A stretch of 64,000 bases of DNA from positions 1,849,095 to 1,913,094 of the forward strand of contig JAALGY010000030.1 of assembly GCA_032358165.1 (NCBI GenBank). Reading direction: 5' to 3'. Numbering within the stretch: position 1 is the stretch's first letter; each line of letters starts with the position of its first letter. The position numbers and the translations under genes are program-made. Shown in pieces: positions 38,193 through 50,239 of the stretch. This DNA comes from Diplosphaera chodatii (Eukaryota > Chlorophyta > Trebouxiophyceae > Prasiolales > Stichococcaceae). Below the pieces are notes generated by a model. That model did not search any database and had not been told where the DNA came from. It worked only from the letters and a program-made list of their open reading frames with translations.

Positions 38193-41100
38193 ATGGCATC
38201 CGACACAGCAGCTGCCATGCAAGCGCACCAGAACTACACGGAGGAGCTGCGCTCTGTGGACCTGACGCCGGGCAACCTGGTTGCTGTAACGCGGCGCACC
38301 AAGCCACGGTGCGACTGCATGTACCCAGATGCACTTCAATGATCGTCACGAACGACTACGCTGATGCAGGGTCACGTGCATGCGTTGCAGGCATGTTTGC
38401 ACTTGCTGCCTCGAAAGATGCCGCACACAAGCATTTGTTGCTGGCTTGCTGCAGGGATGGTGTCAAGCCGGAAGAAAGATTAGCTCACGAGGTCCGCACC
38501 CTATTGAGGCTCCTGGAGCTGCCAGACGTGGCGGCGGCCGCGGCAGCTGTGGCTGCGCTGCACATCTGCATGAGGGACGCTGCTGCGGTGTGTCCTTCTG
38601 CCGATGTAATACACTACAGCTGTCGCTGGTGCAGCAAAGTAAACTGCATGGGGCCCGGTCACCCTGACAGCTGGTGTGGTGGCAGAAGTGCAGAACTGCA
38701 TGACGCCTGACGCTTGCGCCGCACACTGGCCAAGCACTGACCAGCGAACATGGTCGGGTACAGGCGAAAACTGATGTACTGGCGGCGCTGCCTGGCGCTG
38801 ACGAGCAGCTCGGCAGAGCGCTCAGGCGGCCTGGCGTGCTGGAAGCGGCGGCAGCCTGGGACCCTGACGCTGTTCCCGCACTCTGCATCCTGGCGCTGGT
38901 CAGCACTACTCGCTCGGCAAAAATACGCGAGGAAGCAGACAGCTGCTGCTCGCTGCTACATCCGGCAGCCGTGGGTTGCCTCAGGTGCATTCCGGTCTCA
39001 CGTCTCAATGTTTTGCAGCCAGGTTGTCTGCTGACATGGTTTGCGTGCGCAGCTCAGGGTCGCTTAAGTGATTGTCAGTGCTGCTTTAGGTCTGTGCTTG
39101 CCATCGTGCCACGTTGCCTTTTTCGGACCGATCAGGCAGGGGAAGAGCTGATGTACTTGCTGCAGGTTTGCAGCAGAGGGCGGCGCAGCCCCGCTGCTGT
39201 CAGCAGCATTGACTGCGCTGTCCGCAGCGCACCTGGCACTCGCAGCCTGCACGGCCGGCGAGCTTGCAGACGAGGCGCCCCTGCTACAGCTGATACAGCG
39301 CTGCAGTGCAGCTGTTGCAGCCGATGTTGCAGCCGCCGTCGGCGATGCTGCCAGCCCCACCACAACGGCTGCTGCGGGTGCGCATGCAGCTTTTGCAAAG
39401 GCTGTTTATGACCTGTCCTGCTGATTCCTATGCAGGTCAACCTGACGCCTGCACGGTGGGGTCCAGCCTCAGGCGACATATTGGCGCGTGCAGGTGGTGT
39501 GCATCCGGAGGGGCGGCGGCCAGCAGGACAGGATGGGGATGGGGCGCCACAGCAGGCTCAACTGTTCGAAGAGCAGCCGCTGCTGGAGTGGAGGTCGGCC
39601 TGGGCACGCCCAGTGGCGACCGCTCTGCAGGTGCATCCGTGTGTCTGATGTCATTGCACACACTGTGGACAGCAGAATCGGCTGGCGCTCTGTCAGTCGC
39701 CAGTTGCTGCCGACAAAGCGGCTTGACATCCGTGCCTGCCATTGCCTCTGGAGGCTGCGCCAGACCCTCAGGGGGTGGCCCCTGCTGTGCAGGCGCTGTC
39801 GGTGTTGCATCCTGGGCCGCCAGATGACGGCTCCCATGTTGAGCCTCAGCCAGGACCTGCGCCCAGAGACCTGGACCCAGCCGCAGCCGAAGCGTATGCT
39901 GCTGGCGTTAAGGCGCTGCTGGCCCACGAGGCCGCCCTGCAGCGGGGCGTACCCACTGTCAGGTGCATCCAGCGCTCTTCTGGCCAGGCAGTCATACCTG
40001 CCTCTGCCGCTGCAGCATCCGCATCCCAACGTGCTGGTGTGCGTTCAGGCACTTTTCGCTGTGCACCATGGCACTGCAATGACGTCACCTTGTCAGCAGT
40101 AATTCGAGCACTGCGACATGCACCCAAGTGGCTGCATGGCGGCGCAGTGGCAAGGCATGCTGTCAGTATACCATCGAATACCGCAGCAAAACGGCGTTAT
40201 GCGGGGGGTTCACAGTCTACCAGTGCTCCGCTGCAGCGAGGACGGGCTGCTGGCGCTGATGGGCCCGCTGGGAATGGGCGACTCTGCGGCGGCTGCGCAG
40301 GGGGCGCTGGTGGGCGGGCTGTCGGAGGCCCTGGCCGGCGTAGTGGCGTCGCTGCCGAAGATGGGCGGCAGCACGCAGCCCACGGCAGCGCAGGTGCGGG
40401 AAAATGCTGTGGGTTGCAACTCAAAACCGCAAGGTGTTTTCCTTAGTGTTGCAAGTTTGACAGCATCACGTAATGCAGCCCGGACCGCGGCAGCTGAGGG
40501 ATGAATGCATGTCCACTGTGTGGCTGCAATGCGTGTTTGTCTGACCATGGTTTTGGTTGTCTCTGCGCAACAGGCGGCAGCGCTGAGCAGGCTGACGCTG
40601 CTGGTCCGTCACGCACACCAGCATGGCGCAATCCAGCGGTGTCGCATCATGCAAGACGCATCAACATGGGACAGCTGGGCAGTAGGCATCGCAGCCGCAC
40701 TGACGGCCGCAGCAGGTTGGGCACACGGCCTGCGGTGCAGCAGTGACTCAAGCAGCCCAGACAGCAGTTGTGGCACGCAAGGCGGTGCACATGGCGACAG
40801 CAAGGGCCGACAACAGCGGCAGCAGCAGCGGCATCACCGGCATCAGCAACAGAAGCAACAGCAGCGGCAGCAGCAACAGCAGCACAGCATGCACCTGAAC
40901 ATGCAGCAGGCGGCCTTTCACGTGGGCAAAGCCGCAGAGCTTGTGCTGCGTCACGTCGGCAGATCCGACCCTGCCATTCCAGCATGGGATGTGCTGCCCG
41001 ATATGCTGGAATGCCTGGCGGTACACTACAGCTGCATCAGAGTTGATGCAGTGGAGACGTATGTGCAGGTGCTGCATTAATGCAGGCTCCGCAGTCGTGC

Positions 41101-43722
41101 CTTGCACACTCCTGACCTTCCCTTGAGTGGCTGTTGTCAACCACATCATCTATGTGCCTGTGGTGCCTGATTTCGGTGATGCATGTGTCATCAACACCCG
41201 AGCCAGCAGGGCTGCGTGACCTGCAATCAGGGTTGCGGGGAGGACAAGGAGCTCCGCGGGATCGAGGCGCGGAAGGTGTGCCTGGCCGAGCTGCAGGCAG
41301 CTGCCCTCACATTGGACATGGCCGTGAGGAAGGTGGCGGCAGCTGCCAAAGAGGGGGTACCGCCGCAGCCATCCAGCCGGTTGGTGTGCGCGTGCTGGGG
41401 TGCCGTCAGCGCTGTGCTGGGTGCGCCTGAGCAGTTGCAGCGCAGGAGACGAGCTGCATGGTGTCTGCCGATGTTGATGCTGCCAATAACCACGCCTGTT
41501 GCACCTCTGGCATGAATCGTTGCCACCTTTGTGGTGATGCTGCTGCTCTACAATGTGCAGTGCAGCTATATGTGACCTGTCCATTGCGCGTGCGTCCCAG
41601 GGGTGGCACTGCTGCGGTTTCACCACGTCTGCCACTTGGAGGGAATGGAGCTCGACAGTGCTCTGAAGACGATGCAAGTCTTCATGGTGAGCACCATGGT
41701 CGAGCACAGTAGAAGCATATGCACCTCGTTTGGCTAGGACTTTCATATTGGATGCATATTGTGAGGTGCTTACCTCAGGTTGCAGATTGCGTCTGCATGG
41801 CTTGTGAGCACAGCAATGTACATGTCACGTTGCAAGTGTGTGCATGGCTCGCACAGCTCTGCAGCATGGCAACCTGGGATCAGGTTAGCACACTTTGTCT
41901 GCAGCCTGGTAGCCCCACACCCTGATTCAGTCGGTGCATCCGCGCAGTTTTGTGGTGAGGTTGCGGGCAGCTTGGCGAGCGCCTGTGGGCCCCCTGCATT
42001 TATAGACCTGGGGCTTCAAGTCGTCGACCAGCTGCTGCAGCAGGCTAATGCCATGTCGATCTTCATGTACGCCCCCCTTGTGCTCACCCCTGCTCATGTG
42101 TGTTGGCAGTACATAGGCTGTTGGTGGCGTCGGGGACAGGGCTGTTGCTACTGGTGATGGCACTCGATGGCTTTTTACGTGGCTGCAGCCCAGCTGTTTT
42201 CATTTGCTTGCGCGACTCAAGTGCTAAGATCAGCGGTTCACTGTCCTCAGGTCATCACCGCTGCCACCGGTCCGGTCGCTTCCTCCGAACCTGCAAGCGG
42301 TGGCGCAGATACTGCGGCCCCCGGAGGGCACGGGGGCCGCACCTGGGGAGCATGCGCCGCGCACACTTTTGTGGCCGCGCGATGCGATTGATGGCTGGGC
42401 AAACACCATCAGGGACCTCACCAAGGTGACCTGGAGCTTGCATGCAGTGCTGCACAGTGTCTATGCATCCATGTGCTTCGACAGTCGTTTGATCAGGGGC
42501 TTCAACAGCAACTCACGGTGTTTGCTTTGTGAACTGCACCAGAGGTGATCGATCAATCGGAGACAGCAGGGCGAGTTGTACAGGGCCTGTATATCTTCAG
42601 GTTGGCCCCTCAAGAGACTGAGACACTTCTGCGTGTCTCCCTACTGACAGGCGGTGCAGCACCAGAGGGCGAAGGGGGCTCGAGACCTGATGATGCCGAG
42701 CCTCCAAGAGGTCGGCGAAGTCTTGCGAGCCGTGCGAAAGACGGCCACAGCTCAGCATCCAGCCAGTGCCGCCGATTGTGACGACACAGAGCTGGTGCAG
42801 GCGCAGGCTGCCGCTGATGCCGCCATGCGGGAACTGTTGGTGAGATGCTGGCTTCTGTGTGCAGCCAATCAGGCTGGCCCATTTGTTGCAGTGTGAGCAC
42901 GACAGCTGACGTCCCACCGCATGTGCTGTGGCAGTCGTGGCGTCCCCGCTGTTTTGCCCCTGCGCATATAACACGCCTTTTTGGGGTGCTGCCGGGTGCG
43001 TTCCATGTACACCTGCGCAAGCTGCTTGGATATGTGTATGCTGCAGGCGGCTGAAGAGGGGGGCCAGGCAGCGATGGCGGCGCCCAGCAAGGCAGCCGAG
43101 AAGCGTGCCCGCAAGAAGGCTGCTGCCCGGGCCGCAGCAGTCGCAGCGGCTGCCGCAGCGCCCCAGCCTGCTGCAGAGCTGTCGCAACGTGCTCAGCTCA
43201 GCGGCATGGCAGCAGCTGCTGCGTCAGGTGACGCCGCTCTGGCAGCCGCAGATGCGGCCAGCAAGCTGCAGTGCTTGGGGCTCACCGCAGAGCAGGCAGA
43301 TGCGGGGCGGGACAGCAGCTCCCCGGCAGCAGAGGAAGCACTCCAGCATCAGCAGCCGCCACCGCAACCACAGCCACAGCGCACGCAGCAGTGCAAGCAG
43401 CCACCGCCATGGATGCTGTGTCCCATCACCAAGGTACGTGCTGCAAGTGCTTCGTGTACAAGCTGGTGTCATCAGATGTGAGCAACACGAGCCCCACTGC
43501 CCACGTCTTGTGCTGATCGACTTCGAGCTTCTACACTGACTGCAGGATGTGATGGGGCGTGCGACGCTGTGCATGGGCGACGGCCACAGCTACGATGAGT
43601 CAGCGATCAATCAGTGGCTGCAGACCCACAGCACGTCACCCGTCACGGGGCAGCCGCTGATGAACAAAGAGCTGCTGCCGAACCATGCCCTGCGGCAGAT
43701 CATTGAGGCTGCAGGATTTTGA
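38193..43722 (+). CDS. U-box domain protein, tandem copy D
   Basis: Fourth paralogue: 38193-38308 (start MASDTAAAMQ), 38455-38587, 38764-38984, 39166 to about 39630 (with a break), about 39746-39962, 40237-40393, 40573-41068, about 41208-41430, 41601-41687, 41948 to about 42050, 42251-42425, 42660-42840, 43047-43433, 43546-43722 (TGA). Solenoid-like part: GADEQLGRALRRPGVLEAAA near 38790 and DEAPLLQLIQRCSAA near 39275. A long Gln/His run is encoded at about 40810-40890. The basic helix SKAAEKRARKKAAA precedes a Pro/Gln linker. The U-box reads PWMLCPITK, GDGHSYDESAINQWL, SPVTGQPLM, LLPNHALRQIIEAAGF-stop. Exon four, continuous in A and B, hits a TGA near 39421 and resumes in another frame at 39434. 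Either an extra intron was gained or a frameshift occurred. Confidence 0.75.
40806..40890 (+). repeat. CAG/CAN-rich microsatellite in U-box copy D
   Basis: A run of CAGCAG, CAACAG and CATCAC triplets inside exon seven, encoding a Gln/His-rich tract. Copy A has a shorter CAG tract at the matching place (about 17308-17328), so the tract length differs between paralogues. Confidence 0.75.
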
Positions 43723-44734
43723 TGGTGACACATGATGATATGCCAGGAGCCCTGCTCTGCATGCATGTGAGCCTTAAGCGTGTGAAGTTCCTGTATCAGT
43801 CTGGTTTGCAACGACACATGTGGATCATTGGTGGGATTGGTTTCTCACGGAGAGCTTGACAGGCCTCGGCGGCTGAGCATGACCAAATGGCAAGATACAA
43901 CTTGATGGCAGCAACAGTACCCGGCCTTTTCCTCTTGCAAAGTATCACTCTGCGCTCCGATGTTGACCAGCAGATCGATCCACCACCAACCGGCAAACCT
44001 GGTGCTTCACCTGCCTGCTGGTTGCGCGAAATCTCCGCCGACATGTGACCTGGCGGTCGATGTCGTACACATGCGCTCATTGAACAACAGCATTGTGCTG
44101 CAAGACATCAGCAGGCCTAAGAAACGTCGCAGAATATGTAGCAGCTAACATGCACGGCATGCCAGTCAACGCCCACACAGTCTGCGAGGCCTGCAGCTGC
44201 GTGCTGTTTGCAGCTCACAGGGGATGTTGCCTTCATGCAGGCAGCGATTGCGCTTTGAGGCGGTTTTAGCTTGCGGTCCTGCTCGCCTGCTGTTTCTCGC
44301 AGCGAGCTTGTGCCAGACGTAGTGCAGAGGCCTGTGCTGCAGCTGATCCCGCCGCCGCGCATGCGCGCGGACATCCAGCAGCATTGTGACATGCAGCAAG
44401 GTGCGCCCCTTCAGCGCGCGCGGGGTGGCGACTGTCTACTCATAGGGGCTGCAACGGCGCTGTCGAGGCCGTCTGCAGTTTGGGCGAGTCGCTGGGGTGG
44501 TGGCTTGGTGCGTTCGCCCGCTGAAGCTCCGCACACTGCGGAGAATGTTTGGCCTCGCACTGTCTGCTTGACGTCTTGCCGGTCTGCTCTGTAATGGCAC
44601 ACACAGCTCTATCTGTGGCATGACAGGTCACCGGCAGGGTGGCGTGTGGTAGCGGCAAGACGTTTTGATGAAGCGGCGCACATGCGGTGAATGCCACTGC
44701 TCACCGAGGTTGAGCATTGCAATGCCCAGCACTG
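43723..44734 (+). other. Intergenic between U-box copy D and satellite
   Basis: About 1 kb. One possible exon at 44302-44400 (ELVPDVVQRPVLQLIPPPR...), flanked by an AG and a GTGCGC donor, and a short open stretch ending in the basic cluster PKKRRR near 44130. Neither is assignable. The last tens of bases may be a decayed satellite monomer. Confidence 0.35.
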
Positions 44735-46960
44735 TTTTGCAGACCCAGGACCCTGAGGGATGCTTTGGGTGCCCCCATGCAGGGCTCCGACTATACTGGC
44801 AGCATTCAAGCACCATGGGGTCGCACGTTCTGGTATCTGCCCGTTGGCAGGGCGGTTCAGACGAGGCGCGACCTGCTGCCTGTAAGCTGTCAGTTCTGAG
44901 GCTGCTACTTGTGCATTCACTGAGCCTGAGGGATGGTGTGGCTGCCCTGACGCAGGGTTTCGACTTTGCTGGTAGCCTTCAGGCTGGGCGGCGTTGCATA
45001 GCCTGGGCGTCTGCCCATTGTCAGGGCGGTTCAGACGAGGCGCGACCTGCTGCCTGGAAGCTGCCAGTTCTGGGGCTTCCAGTGGTGCATTTGCCGAGCC
45101 TGAGGGATGGTTTGGCTGCCCTGATGCAGGGTTTCAACTGTGCTGCCAGCTTACAGGCTGGGCGGCGACGCTCAGCCTGGTGTCTACTATTGGCAGGGCG
45201 GTTCAGACGAGGCGCGACCTGCTGCCTGAAAGCTGCCAGTTCTGGGGCTTCCAGTGGTGCATGTGTCGAGCCTGGGGGATGCTTTGGTCAGTCCGATGCA
45301 GACTTGCAGCTTTGCTGCCAGCTTACAGGCTGGGCGGCGACGCTTAGCCTGGGCGTCTACCCTTTGGCAAGGCGGTTCAGACGAGGCGCGCCCTGCTGCC
45401 TGAAAGCTGCCGGTTCTGGAGCTTCCAGCGGTGCATCTACTGAGCCTGAGAGATGCTTTGGCTGTCCCGATGCAGGGTTCCGACTTTGCCAACAACTTAC
45501 AGGCACCACGGGGTCGCATAGCCTGGGCGTCTGCCCGTTGGCAGGGCGGTTCAGACGAGGCGCGCCCTGCTGCCTGAAAGCTGCCGGTTCTGGAGCTTCC
45601 AACGGTGCGTCCAGTGAGCCTGAGGGATGCTTTGGCTGCCCTGATGCAGGGATGCAACTTTACTGCCAGCTTACAAGCACCGCGGGGTCGCACCGACCAG
45701 GTATTTGCCCATTGTCAGGGCGGTTCAGACAAGGCGCGCCCTGCTGCCTGAAAGCTGCCGGTTCTGGGGCTTCCACTGGTGCATTCACCGAGCCTTATGG
45801 ATGCTTCGGATGCCCTGATGCAAGGTTTCAACTATGCTGGCAGCTTACAAGCACCACGGGGTCGCACGTCTATGCACCTGCCACTTCCAGGGCGGTTCAG
45901 ACCAGGCGTGACCTCCTGCCTGAAAGCTGCCAGATCTGAGGCTGCTGGGTGTACATCTGCCGAGCCTTACGGACGGTTTGGCTGCCCCGATGCAGGATCT
46001 CAGCTTTGCTGACAGCTTTCAGGCTGGGCATCACCCGGCAGCCCGGATATCACCACTGTCAGGGCGGCCCAGACCCGGTGCGACCCGCTGCCTGTTTGCT
46101 GGCAGATCTGAGGGTGTGAGGGGTGCAAGTTCCAACCTTGGAGGGTGGGTTGGTCACTCCGATGCAGACTTGCAGCTGCGCTGCCAGCTTGCAGGCTGGG
46201 CGGCGGCGGACGGCGTCAGCACTGACGCTTCGCACCATCCGAGACCAGTTGCATTCTGCTGCCTATTTGCCGTCGGCTTTGAGGCTGGCAGGGGTGCAGA
46301 TGATGAGCTTGAGGGGTACTTTTGTAGCTCCGATGCAGAGCAGAAGGATGCACGGCTGCTTATACGCTGGGCGGCGACGCACAGCCACTGTCTCGCCGCC
46401 TCTAGGGCGGTTCAACAACGGTCCGACCCACCATCTGTTTGCTGTCAGCTTTCAAGCTGCAAACCGCCCTTCTGCCGAGCCGCAGGGATGTTTCCACGGC
46501 TCCAATGCAGATTTACAGCTTTGGCAGCTACTTGCAGGCTGGGCAGCGCCGGATGGCATGGCATCTGCTACTTCCGGGGCGGGTCAGGTAAGGCGCGACC
46601 CGCTGCTTGTATGCTCTCAGTTTCGAAGCTGCAGACTGTGCTCTTGGTCAGCCTCAGGAACACTTTCGTGGCTCCATGCAGGTCTGCAGCTTTGGCGGCT
46701 ACTTGCAAGCTGGGCAGCACTAGACAGGTTCGGTACTACTACTTCCGGGGCGGTTTAGCTGCGGTGCGGCCCGCTGCTTGTATGCTGTCAGTTCTGAAGC
46801 TGCAGACTGTGCATCTGCCGAGCTGGTTTCATGGCCTCAATGCAGGTTTGCAGCATGGGCAACGGCTCGCAGGCTTGTCAGGACTCGACAGTCTTCAACA
46901 CTGCTACTGCAAGAGCAGTTCAGATGCAGTCAAGCACGAGTGGGCACAGGCTCCCTCAAT
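44735..46960 (+). repeat. Satellite-like tandem array, about 172-174 bp period
   Basis: About 13 head-to-tail monomers. The landmark GGCGGTTCAG (or a close variant) recurs at 44851, 45025, 45197, 45371, 45545, 45719, 45891, 46063, 46406, 46578 and 46749, with one decayed unit between 46063 and 46406. Spacing is 171-174 bases. Each monomer also carries GAGGCGCGACCTGCTGCCTG, AAGCTGCC(A/G)GTTCTG, CTGATGCAGGGTT and GGGTCGCA or GGCGGCGACG blocks. Units from 45.0 to 45.9 kb are the most alike and those after 46.0 kb are diverged, a typical array-edge decay. Because many units are 174 bases (58 codons), a 424-codon open frame crosses 44665-45939. A long minus-strand frame (45187-45693) is also open, so I regard the frames as by-products. 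A second array lies at 60672-61490. Confidence 0.85.
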
Positions 46961-47566
46961 GATCAGATGCAGCCTTGTGTCATGAGCTTCGTTAATACCG
47001 CACCCCAGCCGGTGTGGGACCCATTCAAACACCTGAAGAGCCGGCCACGGGGCCGCAGCAGACTCCGCAGCAGGCGCCGCCTGTTAGTTGCGTCGTGCGG
47101 CTGCTGTGGTGCCTGCTGGTATGCCGGTTGTGCCGGTTTTGTTTTGTCTGGTTTCTGAAGCAGAATTTGCTGCGTCTCTCATCAGGGCATCGGCGCTGTG
47201 CTTCGTGTTCATGGAAATACCTAGTATTGCGTGCCCGGTGCAGGTGGCGGGCCAGCCAGTGACCGAGGGTTTGCTGTGCTGGGCTGTGGTGTGGGGTTCA
47301 AGATGGGGCCGACAACATGGCCGCCTGCGCAGACGTAGGTGATCCCGAAAAAGTGTATGCTGCAAACTGTTGTTCAATGGCAGCTACGCCATCAAGTCCA
47401 CAGACACCGGCAAGTACCCTGGCCACAGCCCTCACCTTGTGCAGCCATGCGTCATGAGCTTTGTTGATGATGCGTAGGCACATTTGACTGGTATCGGGCA
47501 GTCCCTATACAAGGTAGTCAATACTTTGGCAGACTGCAAGACCCCATTGCAGTTGCTTTGTTTGCA

Positions 47567-47675
47567 CCATGGAGGGCGCTGCCGCTGCCTACTACTCTGC
47601 TGCTGCCGAGGCCACTCCCTTGCATGCAGATCCTAGGCGGCAGTACTTACAGCAGGAAAGGGCCGAGCAGCAGGC
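47567..47675 (+). repeat. Duplicated module, partner at 29092-29170
   Basis: Second copy of the MEGAA module described at 29092; same orientation, diverged DNA. Confidence 0.55.
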
Positions 47676-47824
47676 GGCGGCAGCAGACAACAGTTGCGCA
47701 ACAGTAGTGCAACTGAGTGAAAGCAGACAGCTCATGGCGCAGTTGGCAGGCCTGCAACTCGCGGTGCTGCCGGCAGGGCCAACATGCGGCGGTGCGCTGG
47801 TGCGTTGTGTGTTGCGGAGGGGAG

Positions 47825-47852
47825 CGGCGGCGGCGGCGGCGGCGGCGGCGGC
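47825..47852 (+). repeat. GGC triplet microsatellite
   Basis: About nine uninterrupted GGC/GCG triplets, giving poly-Ala in one frame and poly-Arg or poly-Gly in the others. It lies inside the degenerate module region. Confidence 0.8.
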
Positions 47853-50239
47853 TGTTGCTGTTGCTCCTGATGCTGCCAAGCAGCACCTGCCCGCTGGATG
47901 GGTGGGCCGGTGAGGCGCACCATGTTGGTGCAGACTGCTTGTCAGGAAGGGGAACTAGCAAAGTTCAGCTTTGCTGGGGACTCTTGGAAGCAGCGCCGCG
48001 CGCAGCCGATGCTCCGCAGAGCACATGCTGTATGTTTTGTATGCATTGGGGCAGGTGATACGCTGCAGATGTATCCTTTGGCACCGCTGTGTTGTGGTGG
48101 ATCGTGCGCTGCCCTCTAAAATCCTGCGGCATTGCATCGCCCTCTGCAGTGTATATATACGCCAGACCTGACACTCAAGCACGCAGTTTGCATATCGGAT
48201 CACACATGAATCTTCACTCGATCTGCCAATACAACGGCCATGCACCTCATCAATAGATAATCAAGATCCACCACCGATGGGCAATCTGGCGGTGGGTCGA
48301 CATGCATGGTCTGTCTGCTGGGATGTCCGAAGGCTCAGCCCCTTCCTGCACAGTATATGCACAAAGCTGCAGCGACGTGTGGATAGCACGCATCAACCAT
48401 CAGCGCTCAACCTGCTCAGACTCACTTCAGCATCGATCAACACGTCCAGATGCATTGCTGCCCACCTTCGACAGCCCAGTGTGCTGCAAGCTTTGGCCAC
48501 GTGCCGACACTGCACAGACTTGCAAGGCTTGGTTGTTGCACACTTCGAGGCAGAGAGCAAGGCAGACCCAGTGTTGCAGTCGCCATACAGTCCATCGCCC
48601 TATGTCCACCTGCAGCTTGCTGGCCTGTTGACAACGTTGCACCGCTGCCGCTCATGCCGTCATGTGCGCAGATCACGCACATTGTGTGATCATGCAGCGT
48701 CCCCATTGCATCCAATCGATGGCCAGTGTGTGTGCGAGTGTTGTGGATGTTGCTGGCGATGATCATGCTCAGTTGCAGCCCTGTGCATGTGCAGGCTGCT
48801 GGTGCAGATTCTGAGCAGGGTTACGTTGTGTGTTGGCGGAACTTTAGCGGCACTTGCGGCACCCTTGCCGGGTGAGTTCTAGGGGAGGGCTCCTGCATGT
48901 CTCCCATTGAGCATGCATTATCGGGCCCAGTGATGCACGTGCTCCTGAACCATGCCGCCGAACTATCAGAGCAGCTTCATCAACAAGCATGCGGCATCAA
49001 CCCTGCTCGTGATGAATAGCGTCAGACACTGCGACTCCGGGGTTGACACCCATGTGAACTGCCCCCAGGACTATGTACGAGATGAGGCGCAAGTTTGGTG
49101 TGCATCTGCCACCACCTCTGCTCCTTCAGCTCAGCAGCTGCAACCTGCCATGGACGCTGTGCACCTGCCAGGCGCTGCCATGACCCAGTCGCTCAGGCGC
49201 AAGTGTTTACCCGGCTTCAAAGCTGACAGTCTGTAAGTATGCCTTTGCCTGGAACGACATGCACTCTTGGGCTTGTCTTGCAAGCAGGTTAGAGCACGAT
49301 GTGCCATGTACAAGCTGTGCGCTGCACGTTACTTCGTCACTGTGGCTATGCAGGCGGTGGCGCCAGCCCCTAGCCTCATTTGGGGCAGCCGACGTCGCAG
49401 CAACAGCATGCACAGGGGCAATGCTGTCGTAGCCTTGCAGCAGGCGTGTCGCAACCATGTTCATCACGTTGTCCTTCCAGTGATCCGACGACATTGGTAA
49501 GCAGACATGTTTGCCCAAGTAGATAGGTGCTGCGTGTTTGCATGTGCAAGGGAACCCACAAAGCGCTGGTTGCAACGACCAACAACCGTATGACAGGCCA
49601 GCGCTGCAGGCGCCTGAGTACACAGGTGATGGCTGCTGCAGGCGAAGCGGCCATATGTGCTCGGCAGAAGAAAGCGAAGCCTACAGCTTGCCGCCTCAGC
49701 ATCAGTATCACTGCACTGGAACCGAGCCAACAACACTGGCAGTACATCACAGCAGCGAGAGCGCCGGCATATCAACAGAGCGCTTTGCCTCAGCGCACAA
49801 CACACAGCTGCACCAGCGTGCCCCAGCCAGCTGTCTGCAGCAAACATGGTCTGAGCCAGGTGCATTGCTGGCTGTTGCCACGGCATCTTGTCACACTGTG
49901 CACTGCCGCTCTGCATACAAGTTTTTGATAGCAGCATGTCGCGGGTCACGCAGGAACCATCGCTGACCTGTTACATATGCTTGCGCACGCAGGCCTGAAG
50001 CTGTAGCACACGGCCACGTCCCTTGGCGGGCGCCTCGCCCTGGGCCGGCGCAACAGGCGGCGCCGCCTGGCAGCCGCTGCTGCGCGGCAGCTCCGCAGAC
50101 GGCGTTCCAGAGCACGAGGTGCCACGCCAGCTGCGCGCCTGTTGGTGTGCATGAGACGCGCTGGCATGACATTGTCCCTGGTCACAGCAGCGGCTGACAC
50201 TTGAGGATTCGCAGCTGGCAGTTGTGACATTGACGATAG

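Larger units (their letters stand above)
46961..50239 (+). other. Degenerate duplicated modules downstream of satellite
   Basis: Pieces match 26.7-29.4 kb in the same orientation: about 46965-47160 (MQPCVMSFV, then a Cys-rich segment), 47370-47479 (GHSPHLVQPCVMSFVDDA-stop), 47567-47930 (MEGAAAA..HADPRR) and 49345-49385. QPCVMSF occurs twice here and as QPCVVSF at 28640, so the block is itself partly duplicated. A 161-codon frame at 48277-48762 shows no domain and may be chance. No complete gene could be assembled. 50,000-50,120 is Arg-rich in translation and could be a PIEZO 5' exon. Confidence 0.45.

Noticed and set aside
48277..48762. 161-codon plus-strand open frame
   Set aside because: No domain, no splice partners and no homology to neighbouring modules; composition unlike the real exons in this window.
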